Of a DNA stretch of 36,316 bases, positions 20,648 to 27,672 are shown one piece after another. The notes beneath the pieces are model-generated. The model made no database searches. It saw only the letters and a list, made by a program, of their open reading frames with translations, and was not told where the DNA came from. The stretch is from SYFY01 sp031385325 (GTDB taxonomy: Bacteria > Pseudomonadota > Gammaproteobacteria > Pseudomonadales > Azotimanducaceae), in the NCBI GenBank assembly GCA_031385325.1, contig JANNBJ010000156.1:1-36316 (forward strand). Reading direction: 5' to 3'. Every line of letters begins with the position of its first letter. The stretch's first letter is position 1. A program made the translations under genes and the position numbers.

Positions 20648-22581
20648 TCGAACTGGCTGACGTTGAAGGTCCGCTCGCCCTGTTCGCGGAGGGACTCGCC
20701 GGACGTTACCTGCACTTGAAGACACTGACCGAACGCAACACCAATCCCATCGATGCACGTCTGACCAACCAGAGCATGGATTCGCTGTACCTGCCGGACA
20801 GCCTGCCAAACGGCGATCGTGCCGACTATCTGGTACTCGTCCTCAAGCAGATTGGTTATCGCGAGTGCGGCACTTTTGATTTCGACTACGCGCAGTTCTG
20901 CCAACACTCTGGATTTCCCCAGCCCGCAGCCAAGCCGCACACTCAACCGGATCGTGACAGCGACTTCACCAGGCTGTTTGCCCGATTCGAAGACCCTGCG
21001 ATTGCTCGTCGTCTGTTCCTTTTGCTGGAAGAGCTTCGAATCAATGCCTACATAACAGGCGCATACCCTGGCGCTGCTCGTTATCTGCAACAGCACCACG
21101 ACAATCTGCGTACCGAGTTTCTCGCTCATCGCACGCGCTTTGATCTCCTGCAGCGCCGAGTCTGGGGCGATCTGCAGGCGTTACCAGATCTTGAGATGTC
21201 ACTGGTTTCTCTTTCCAATCGACAAAGCAGCGTTTACACCACCGCTGACGTGACCTGTCAGCTCTATCCGTACTTTCATCACGACCGCGATCTGCTGCTT
21301 GAAGAGTTGAACGCCGAGGTGTCGGGTACCGAATGGATGCAACGCGAAGCACGGCTCGAAGACTGGAAAGACGACCAGGACGATTTGTCCCGCCAGATGC
21401 TCGCGGTGGAGATGCTGCAGGCAGAAGATGCGCTGCTGAGGGAAGGCGCTGATCTCGCCGGCGACACACGCGACACCAGCCAGACTCTCAACAGTCTGAA
21501 AAACGAACGCGACTCGCTTTTGCGACGCATCGAGATGGAACGCGCAGCGCTGCGTCATGCGGTCGGTTCACCCCGCGGGCAGGCTCGCAGTTTCCGCTAC
21601 GACGAATGGAACTACCTGGAGAGTCGTTACATCAGGCGCTGGTGTCGCCTGTACGAAGAACGGATCCTTCCTGAAGCCGGGGCCGACGTTGACGATCTGC
21701 GCCGGGTGATACGCGAATGGCGCTCAAAGGTCAGATCCCGCTTGACGCAATTGAGACCTCTCGGCCTGCAACGAGTCTCTCGGGTAGCCGATGGCGACGA
21801 GCTTGACCTCAATGCTGTGCTCGAAGCGCGCCAGGATATTCGCGCCGGCATTTCCCCGGATGATCGCACGTACAGCCGACGTGAACGCGTGCAGCGCGAC
21901 ATCTGTGCGGCGTTTCTGGTTGATCTTTCGGCATCGACTGACGATCCCATCGAGCCGCCAGAGCCGATGCCCTTTGAGGACGATGGTGAGATGCCAAACC
22001 TGCGCGATCCATACTATGAGCCACTGGAGCCTATGCAGGTGGAAGAGCCTAGGAAGATCATTCACGTCCAGCGTGAAGCGATGCTGGTGATGGCCTCGGC
22101 ACTTGATGTGCTGGGCGACAGTTTCGGAATATACGGATTCTCCGGTTACGGGCACGACTGTGTGGAGTTCTTTGTTGCCAAGGAACCGGACGAACCACTC
22201 AACGGTCGCACCCTTGGCGCCATCGCCGCCATGCAACCCAAGCGCAGTACCCGCATGGGTCCGGCTATTCGCCACACGGTGGCCAAGTTGATGGCTGCGG
22301 GCCAGTCGCTGAAGCTCCTGATCGTGCTGTCCGACGGATTTCCCCAGGACTGCGATTACGGCCCGAAACGGGGGGAACACGAATACGGCGTCGAAGATAC
22401 GGCCAAGGCGCTGGCAGAAGCAGCGGCCAAGGGCATCGAGACATTCTGCATTACCGTGGATCGCTCCGGTCACGATTATCTGAAACGCATGTGTCCGGAT
22501 GCTCGTTACCTGGTCATCGACGACGTAGAGGACTTGCCGGATGCGCTGACCAAGGTCTATGCAACCCTAACGCTTAAATAA
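20644..22581 (+). CDS. norD: NorD/CbbO-type VWA-domain activation protein
   Basis: A 645-residue partner of the AAA+ ATPase. The long N-terminal region is helical and contains a coiled-coil stretch near residues 225-310. The C-terminal VWA domain keeps its metal-ion-dependent adhesion site: DLSAS near residue 430, the threonine in STRMGPAIRH and the aspartate in LSDGFPQD. An acidic, proline-rich insert follows the DLSAS motif. The GTG start overlaps the norQ stop. Its stop is followed at once by a relic of an ompA gene on the other strand, and a decayed second copy of its 3' part lies 4 kb downstream (26392-26619). Confidence 0.85.
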   Translation: MIELADVEGPLALFAEGLAGRYLHLKTLTERNTNPIDARLTNQSMDSLYLPDSLPNGDRADYLVLVLKQIGYRECGTFDFDYAQFCQHSGFPQPAAKPHTQPDRDSDFTRLFARFEDPAIARRLFLLLEELRINAYITGAYPGAARYLQQHHDNLRTEFLAHRTRFDLLQRRVWGDLQALPDLEMSLVSLSNRQSSVYTTADVTCQLYPYFHHDRDLLLEELNAEVSGTEWMQREARLEDWKDDQDDLSRQMLAVEMLQAEDALLREGADLAGDTRDTSQTLNSLKNERDSLLRRIEMERAALRHAVGSPRGQARSFRYDEWNYLESRYIRRWCRLYEERILPEAGADVDDLRRVIREWRSKVRSRLTQLRPLGLQRVSRVADGDELDLNAVLEARQDIRAGISPDDRTYSRRERVQRDICAAFLVDLSASTDDPIEPPEPMPFEDDGEMPNLRDPYYEPLEPMQVEEPRKIIHVQREAMLVMASALDVLGDSFGIYGFSGYGHDCVEFFVAKEPDEPLNGRTLGAIAAMQPKRSTRMGPAIRHTVAKLMAAGQSLKLLIVLSDGFPQDCDYGPKRGEHEYGVEDTAKALAEAAAKGIETFCITVDRSGHDYLKRMCPDARYLVIDDVEDLPDALTKVYATLTLK

Positions 22582-22790
22582 TGCGTCGCCATGGTGGATA
22601 GAGAACCACATCGGCACACGCCTTGGACAGACTCTCTACCAATCCCATCTTCTCCTTGAGCTTGTCTTGTCGCTCAAACTCAGTTTGCAACGATGCATCT
22701 ACTTTTGAATGACCACCTAGATCATTCTGCAATGTTTTTATTTCCTGCTGCAGCGCGATGGCTTAACACTGACGAGACCTGCTCACGCAA
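22577..22790 (-). pseudogene. Relic of an ompA-family gene with internal deletion
   Basis: The minus-strand frame from 22762 to 22577 reads a 62-residue remnant of the intact OmpA-family gene at 28799-30253. A block of 45 residues (22759-22622) has 33 identical to the intact protein, including ALQQEI, TLQNDLGG and LVESL. The relic then jumps to DVVLYPPW (22612-22589), equivalent to the intact C-terminus DVVLYPQW. About 348 bases (116 codons), nearly the whole OmpA peptidoglycan-binding domain, are missing in frame. An in-frame TAA at 22763-22765 cuts the upstream part; weaker similarity (LREQV) continues to about 22790. The original stop codon is lost. Confidence 0.8.
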
Positions 22791-22881
22791 GGTTGCGCTG
22801 CAGGAGTTCCGCAACAGGAACGGACCAGGTGCCTGCCAATCAGCAGCTTTGGGAGCACCGGGATCAGCGTCGGTGAAACTA

Positions 22882-22983
22882 GTGGTGCATGGATGCACCA
22901 CCATTTTCCCTGCATGAAACGCTGGGAAAATGCGAGGAGCGCGACGCGCTCCGACCTTAACAAGTCGCAGGAGCGACTTGTTA
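22882..22983. repeat. Array of four consecutive perfect hairpins
   Basis: Four different inverted repeats stand end to end: GTGGTGCAT/ATGCACCAC (22882-22901, loop GG); CATTTTCCC/GGGAAAATG (22902-22932, 13-base loop); GGAGCGCG/CGCGCTCC (22936-22952, one-base loop); TAACAAGTCGC/GCGACTTGTTA (22958-22983, loop AGGA). The last one contains the stop codon of the vapC gene. Most of the 300 bases between the ompA relic and vapC is this array. It resembles repetitive extragenic palindromes of gammaproteobacteria and may also act as a transcription terminator for vapBC. Confidence 0.75.
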
Positions 22984-23364
22984 GGAAGATCCCTGGCGGG
23001 ACGAGACATGATCGAGCCTCTGCTGACTCGCGAGCACTGCCAGACTTTTGTCCTTCGTCCACAGCTTCGCATCTGGTGTGAGCCTCGTTGCAGCCAAAAG
23101 GTGGGCATCAACAAAACCGATGCCCTTGCCCATCAATCTGTGTTTCTCGATGTAGAACATCACTTCGTCGTCAGTCGCTACCGCGGCGAGCGGCAGCGCA
23201 TTGAACAACTGAATCAGCTCGACCCGATTGCGGAGATTGCCACAGGCGAGTTCGCCACGAACAAACGGGTGCATCAAAACCTGTTGTGTCAGCAGCAGGT
23301 CCGACAGTTCACGTGACGCTCTTCGCAAATGCTCCACCCAGACACTGGTGTCCACAAGGATCAT
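22981..23364 (-). CDS. vapC: VapC-type PIN-domain toxin
   Basis: A 127-residue PIN-domain ribonuclease, the toxin of a type II toxin-antitoxin pair. The acidic metal-binding residues are visible: D5 in ILVDTSVW, the glutamate in VRGELACG, the aspartate in GIGFVDAHLL and the one in WTKDKSL. VapC toxins cut tRNA or rRNA; the target here is unknown. The ATG at 23364 lies five bases after the vapB stop, without its own ribosome binding site, so it is translated by coupling. Its TAA sits inside the fourth hairpin of the array downstream. Confidence 0.88.
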   Translation of the reverse strand: MILVDTSVWVEHLRRASRELSDLLLTQQVLMHPFVRGELACGNLRNRVELIQLFNALPLAAVATDDEVMFYIEKHRLMGKGIGFVDAHLLAATRLTPDAKLWTKDKSLAVLASQQRLDHVSSRQGSS

Positions 23365-23369
23365 GGAAT

Positions 23370-23558
23370 TCAGCTTTGACGCCGACGCACGGGAGCAAGG
23401 CCTGGTTCCGTACCGCCGAGCTTTGCCAGACGCTGGGCGCTTTCCCGCTCTATCAGGGCCCGCAGCGCCTCCCTGACAAGGGCGGTCTTTTCAGACAAGC
23501 CGGTGATGCGTTGCGCCTCATCAAGCAGCTGATCGTCAATATTGAGTGTTGTGCGCAT
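23370..23558 (-). CDS. vapB: VapB-type antitoxin
   Basis: A 62-residue antitoxin. The N-terminus MRTTLNIDDQLLDEA is the usual ribbon-helix-helix DNA-binding start of this VapB family, and the C-terminal ~25 residues, rich in basic residues and prolines, would bind and block VapC. GAGG lies seven bases before the ATG at 23558. VapB-VapC complexes normally repress their own promoter. Two copies of GATGCGT (23579-23585 and 23602-23608) lie just upstream and are candidate operator half-sites. Confidence 0.85.
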   Translation of the reverse strand: MRTTLNIDDQLLDEAQRITGLSEKTALVREALRALIERESAQRLAKLGGTEPGLAPVRRRQS

Positions 23559-23951
23559 GGGCTGACCTCGTGGGACGTGATGCGTCTACGCTACATCAGA
23601 TGATGCGTTTTGTCGTGCCTGGTTCCGGAGCGGAAAAACCAGGTAAGGTCTGATCAATCAGACTTTTCTCAATTTCATGATTTTTCTTGGCAGTGACTCA
23701 ACGCTGCCCTTGGCCTCGGCTCGTCTCGTCGACCTCGTCTTCCCCGAAGTGGCCGTCCGCCAGTGAGTTCTGAGCTTCCCCTGGCCGCTGCGCCTGCTCT
23801 TCACCGGCTTGCCCGATGCGCTCAGCCGACGTTGTCTGCCCGTCATCGTCCGCGCCTTCAAGATGCTTCGATGACGTTGCCGATGCTACGCTGTGAGGCG
23901 CAACGTTCCGGTCGCGGCACGGAGTAGCGTTCATTTCCAGGAGTGACATCG
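23559..23951. other. Intergenic region between vapB and the TIR gene
   Basis: About 390 bases between divergent genes. It must contain the vapBC promoter. I see two direct copies of GATGCGT close to vapB and a palindrome GTCTGAT-CA-ATCAGAC at 23648-23663 followed by TTTT. Two overlapping minus-strand reading frames (23658-23861 and 23698-23949) exist but have no ribosome binding site and biased composition, so they are not called. Nothing else is recognisable. Confidence 0.5.
23648..23667 (+). repeat. Palindrome followed by T-run upstream of the TIR gene
   Basis: GTCTGAT (23648-23654) and ATCAGAC (23657-23663) are perfect inverted arms with a two-base centre, followed by TTTT. Read on the plus strand it has terminator shape; as DNA it could be a protein-binding site. 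It stands about 90 bases upstream of vapB and 290 bases upstream of the TIR gene. Confidence 0.4.
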
Positions 23952-25934
23952 TTGGCCGACGTGTTCATGTCGTACGTGAGAAAGGACGAAGCCCTTGCGG
24001 AACCCGTGGCGCGAGGACTTGAAGCGGCCGGCTATTCGGTGTGGTGGGATCGGCACATCCATGGCGGTGCGGACTTTGCGGACGAGATCGAGCGCCAGAT
24101 CACAGGCGCGAAGGCGGTCGTCGTGCTTTGGTCACGCGCATCGAAAGCGTCGAAGTGGGTGCGCGACGAGGCGGCGTTTGCGCGTGATGCGAGCAAGCTG
24201 ATTCCGCTGCAGGTGGATGCCGGCGAACCTCCGTTCGGCTTCCGCCAGGTGCAGTCGATCGATTTCCAGCATTGGCACGGTGACGCGTCCGCGAGCGCCT
24301 TCGTCGAACTGGTGGAGTCGTTGCGGCATTTTACCGGCGAACAATCCGTTGCCGGGATGCCAGTGGTGCGAACGCCGGCACCGGCGCGCATCCGTTGGGC
24401 GTCACGGCAGCGATGGCTTGCCGCCTCCGTCGCAGCGATCGTGGGAGCCGCCGCTGTGTTCTTCCTGCCACCGCCACTCGGGCTGCAAACGTCGACAGAC
24501 GCCCACAATGGCCGCATCGAGGTCGGCGCCTTCGAGCCGCTGACGAAGTCGAATGAGCTCGATCGTGTTGCCAAGGGGACTGCTGGCACGATGGTTCGGG
24601 TGCTGGCGACGAACGGCATCCGGACGGTCGCGTCCAACCAGGCGGAACCCGGAAGCGGTGGCGCATCGAAGGTGGCTGCCGAGTTCGTGCTGCGTGGCCG
24701 CGTCGATCGTGACGTTGACGACCTGGTCGCTAGCGCCGACATCGTGAATCGCAGCGACGGGCTCACGCTGTGGTCGATCACACAGAAACACGAAGGAGCC
24801 CAGTCGGGCATCCTGCAGGAGCAGTTCTCGGTCGCCGTCGCCGACGTACTTCGTTGCGGATTGACCTACCGGAAATACTCGAACGACGACGTGTCGACGG
24901 ACCTGCTTGCCGCGTTCCTGCGGTTGTGCGAAGCCGGTCGCGACGGTCCAGTCGAGCAGACGCCGGAGCTGGCGCGGCGCATCGTCGAGATTGCGCCGGA
25001 GCACGCCCATTCGTATGTGTTACAGGCCACGACGAACGCTGTGCTCAGCAACCCGCTGTTGTCGGGCTCCAAACGTAAACCGGAGGCGGAGCTCGAGCGC
25101 CTTCGCAAGATCGTCTACGACAGCGCACGCCGGGCGGTCGAGATCGATCCGAGTTTCGACTCGGCCCTCGCGCGTGCCATCGTCGACGATCCTGCTGTCG
25201 GCCTGTTAGCGCGCGACGAGCTGCTGCGAAAGGCCATCATGCAGCCGGGTTCTGGATACGCGTTGGTCGTGTACGCATGGATGTTGGAAACCGTTGGCCG
25301 CATCCACGACGCTCACATCAACATGGAGCGCGCCGTGAATGAGAATCCGCTCGATATGCGGGCGCGCAACGAGTCAGCGTACCTTGCAGCGTGGCTCGGC
25401 GACGTGAACCGGGCGCGGCGGGAATGGGACGCCATGCGCGGCCAGCAGGTCGCCGACGCGGATATCGACCAGATACGATTTGTGGTGGAACTGGAGCGTG
25501 GCGATCAGACAGTCGCGAAACAACTCCGCGAGAGATTGAGACTGACCGGACGCTTGGAGGACTGCTTCGAGGCTTACGCGGACGCGGTTCTTGCGCACGT
25601 CCAGCTCAGCGAAGCCGACCTCGACGCTGCGTGTCCGCATGGCGCTCCCTGGGAGCACGGAACTTTCGGTCATCTGGATGCCGCGTTCCGCCAAATCGAA
25701 GCCCGCTTGGTCGACGTGCGAGACCCGATCAGCCTGGAGAACAGATATCTGTTCGACCCAACCATGCAGCTTGTGCGCGCCGACCCCCGTTTTATGCCGC
25801 TGGCCGCGCGCCTCGGCCTGGTCGATTACTGGCTCGAAACCGACCAGTGGCCGGACTTTTGCGCGACGGAAAAATTGCCTTACGACTGCAAGCAGGCGGC
25901 ACTCGCGGTGCGGGCGGCTGACGCGGCGAAGTAG
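23952..25934 (+). CDS. Membrane-spanning TIR-domain protein with TolB/FlgO-like and TPR-like regions
   Basis: A 660-residue protein. Residues 1-127 form a bacterial TIR domain: ADVFMSYVRKDE, GYSVWWDR, VVVLWSRASKASKWVRDEAAF, with E73 at the position of the catalytic glutamate of NAD-cleaving TIR enzymes. A basic stretch (RIRWASRQRW) precedes a single membrane helix at about 155-173, which predicts an N-in orientation. Residues ~187-302 resemble the TolB/FlgO-like domain of adenylate-cyclase-type sensors (EFVLRGRVDR, LWSITQKHEG), followed by degenerate TPR-like helices to about 520. All six cysteines (302, 326, 538, 561, 637, 646) lie after the helix. The TTG at 23952 has AGGAG eight bases upstream; the GTG at 23943 overlaps that site. 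It lies on the accessory island beside vapBC. Confidence 0.82.
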   Translation: MADVFMSYVRKDEALAEPVARGLEAAGYSVWWDRHIHGGADFADEIERQITGAKAVVVLWSRASKASKWVRDEAAFARDASKLIPLQVDAGEPPFGFRQVQSIDFQHWHGDASASAFVELVESLRHFTGEQSVAGMPVVRTPAPARIRWASRQRWLAASVAAIVGAAAVFFLPPPLGLQTSTDAHNGRIEVGAFEPLTKSNELDRVAKGTAGTMVRVLATNGIRTVASNQAEPGSGGASKVAAEFVLRGRVDRDVDDLVASADIVNRSDGLTLWSITQKHEGAQSGILQEQFSVAVADVLRCGLTYRKYSNDDVSTDLLAAFLRLCEAGRDGPVEQTPELARRIVEIAPEHAHSYVLQATTNAVLSNPLLSGSKRKPEAELERLRKIVYDSARRAVEIDPSFDSALARAIVDDPAVGLLARDELLRKAIMQPGSGYALVVYAWMLETVGRIHDAHINMERAVNENPLDMRARNESAYLAAWLGDVNRARREWDAMRGQQVADADIDQIRFVVELERGDQTVAKQLRERLRLTGRLEDCFEAYADAVLAHVQLSEADLDAACPHGAPWEHGTFGHLDAAFRQIEARLVDVRDPISLENRYLFDPTMQLVRADPRFMPLAARLGLVDYWLETDQWPDFCATEKLPYDCKQAALAVRAADAAK

Positions 25935-26391
25935 CGCTGCCAGCCGAAGCTGAACCCGGTTTTTGTAGCAGATACACGCGCCCTGTACTCCCGCCGGGAT
26001 ATCCGAGACCGTTGGGAGATTTCCCGACAAATTTATCGATGGACGATCTCGAGATTGAGAAAGCGCAGTATTCGACAGAACAGATCATTGGCTTTCTGAA
26101 GGAGCATGAATCCGCCGCCAGAACTGCGAGGACACACCTCGCAGGATAGACCGCACAGATGTACGACGCGGACGGTGACCTACCTCTACAACCCCACGGA
26201 TCTGGTGACCCGTGTCACCCATCCCCATCTGCTCGCCGAGATCTGAGAACCCCTCGGCAACAGCCAACCCTTCGCGCCTAAATCCCGAATTTCCCGTTTC
26301 GCCAGAATGCCCGTAGAACAACCGCCTACCTGAACGCCTGCGTCCTCACTCGCAGCAACCGCGGAAAACACCCACTATCCGCCCGATCCTC
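25935..26391. other. Non-coding stretch with decayed mobile-element debris
   Basis: Between the TIR gene and the norD relic no intact gene is seen. The stretch contains the IS3-type orfA fragment (26039-26149). After it, a plus-strand frame near 26164-26246 reads VTYLYNPTDLVTRVTHP, faintly like an RHS/YD repeat, but it is too short to call. The rest is unrecognised. Confidence 0.5.
26039..26149 (+). pseudogene. Fragment of IS3-family transposase OrfA
   Basis: A 36-residue frame starting at the ATG 26039 and ending at TAG 26147-26149 contains YSTEQIIGFLKEHE. This is the conserved start of IS3-family OrfA proteins, usually written FTEEQIIGILKEHE, which begins the helix-turn-helix. Everything downstream of the first helix is lost. 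The TGTACTCCCG near 26000 may be the remains of the element's left end, but no second terminal repeat is seen. It shows that an insertion sequence once entered this spot. Confidence 0.6.
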
Positions 26392-26619
26392 GGCTCGCGG
26401 CTTTCGCTACGACGAATAGAACCACCTGAAGCGTCGCTACATAAGGCGCTGGCAGAAGCAGCGGCCAAGGGCATCGAGACATTTTGTATTACCGTGGATC
26501 GTTCAGGTCACGACTACCTGAAGCGCATGTGTCCGGATGCTCGTTATCTGATCATCGACGACATTGAGGACTTGCCGGACGCGCTGACCAAGGTTTACGC
26601 GACACTGACTCTCAAGTAG
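26392..26619 (+). pseudogene. Relic of norD 3' region with 772-base internal deletion
   Basis: Bases 26392-26452 align without gaps to norD 21582-21642, and 26444-26619 align to norD 22406-22581, up to and including the stop codon. The two pieces meet at AGGCGCTGG, which occurs in norD at both 21634-21642 and 22406-22414, so a deletion between 9-base direct repeats explains the join. The deletion shifts the frame. A second lesion, TGG to TAG at 26417-26419, stops translation. Over the 57 terminal codons, 20 differ from norD and 18 of these changes are silent (the stop included); the other two are V to I. Confidence 0.88.
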
Positions 26620-26649
26620 GACAACTCAACCAGGTCGGAATGTTTGCCG

Positions 26650-27672
26650 TTATCTTGCCATGCCCAGTCGATAGACCCGAGCCGCCGTGCCACTGAAGAT
26701 CGCCGTCTTCTCGGACGCGCTCAATCCAGCCTTTGCGGCTATGCGTTTGAACATATTCCACAACGTTCGATACGACACACACTCCTTGTCCACCGGGAAA
26801 TTGCTTTCGAACATGCAGCGATCCGGACCGAAGGCTTCGATCACATGCCGATAGTACGGATAGAGCAGTTCGCACAGTTCTTCCGAGCCGATGGGAGCTT
26901 TGCGCAGATGCATGTGGAAAGGTGGTTCCCATCGGCCGACACGTTGTTGACCTCCTCCCACCTTCATCACTGCATTGGGTGCAGCGGCGATGGCGTCGAT
27001 GTTCTGTCGCCACTGCGCGAACGCTGCCGGATCGGCAGCAGGATCTACCTTGCCGCCCAAATGGTTGACGATGATCGGCACCTCAGGGCAGGCCTTCGCA
27101 AGCTTAGCGAGCGTCGGTAAACGTCCGTGGTCTGGTGAATAGTTGTCATAGGAGAGGTTGTAGCGGCCAAGCAGCCTGTAGCCCTCCATGAATTGCGCGT
27201 TGAGATCACTCGGGAATGCAGTGCGAATGCCACGAAAGTTGGGCGAGGCCGCCATATGTGCCTTGAGCACACTATCCACGGCTTGGCCGGGACGCAGGTC
27301 TGCAGCGCCAAAGATGCCCGTGCACAATCGTGTTGGACCGTAGATACCGGATCGACTCATCGCGGCTATGCCGTGGACAAATTCGGTTTCACCGACGCAG
27401 CGTTCGGCTTCCGGGCCATCTGCCCGGTAAAACGCACCACACTGAGCAAATACGGTCTGCACGACGTTGTGGCCGGCCAGCGTGATTTCCTGCGTGATCT
27501 CCTCGCACAGGTAAACCTTCTCTTCGAAACTCAGGTAAGGCTCCGTGGTGAGTGTGCGCAAATCCCAGAGGTGATGATGTGGGTCGACGATTGGCAGATC
27601 CGGTTCGAGAACGGCCTCAGGAGTTTCTTGAGCCAGCCAGGAAAAGAGACGCTGGTTTGCCGGCTGATTCAT
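26650..27672 (-). CDS. Amidohydrolase-2 family metal-dependent hydrolase
   Basis: A 340-residue TIM-barrel hydrolase of the amidohydrolase_2 (COG3618-like) group, which includes lactonases such as L-fuconolactonase and 2-pyrone-4,6-dicarboxylate hydrolase. The metal-binding HxH is in VDPHHHLWD near residue 30; later motifs are FRGIR, VNHLGG and FESNFPVD, the last with the conserved active-site aspartate. The true substrate is unknown. The ATG at 27672 is chosen for family length; the frame remains open to 27738. It starts 31 bases past the norD relic stop on the opposite strand and belongs to the inserted segment between norD and ompA. Confidence 0.85.
   Translation of the reverse strand: MNQPANQRLFSWLAQETPEAVLEPDLPIVDPHHHLWDLRTLTTEPYLSFEEKVYLCEEITQEITLAGHNVVQTVFAQCGAFYRADGPEAERCVGETEFVHGIAAMSRSGIYGPTRLCTGIFGAADLRPGQAVDSVLKAHMAASPNFRGIRTAFPSDLNAQFMEGYRLLGRYNLSYDNYSPDHGRLPTLAKLAKACPEVPIIVNHLGGKVDPAADPAAFAQWRQNIDAIAAAPNAVMKVGGGQQRVGRWEPPFHMHLRKAPIGSEELCELLYPYYRHVIEAFGPDRCMFESNFPVDKECVSYRTLWNMFKRIAAKAGLSASEKTAIFSGTAARVYRLGMAR

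Noticed and set aside
19838..22581. Reading the norQ/norD pair as part of a denitrification cluster
   Set aside because: No nitric oxide reductase or other denitrification gene is within the window; the family name reflects similarity only.
22951..22986. The CTTAAC...GTTAGG hairpin beside vapBC resembles an integron attC site
   Set aside because: It is only about 30 bases, far shorter than known attC sites, its flanks deviate from the RYYYAAC/GTTRRRY core, and no integrase or second site is present.
23658..23949. Two overlapping minus-strand reading frames (67 and 83 codons) upstream of the TIR gene
   Set aside because: Neither has a ribosome binding site or recognisable domain; one is extremely basic and the other hydrophilic, as expected of shadows in GC-rich DNA. 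The longer one overlaps the TIR gene start.
26164..26246. VTYLYNPTDLVTRVTHP resembles an RHS/YD repeat
   Set aside because: Only about 17 residues fit and no second repeat is found; too short to call an RHS relic.
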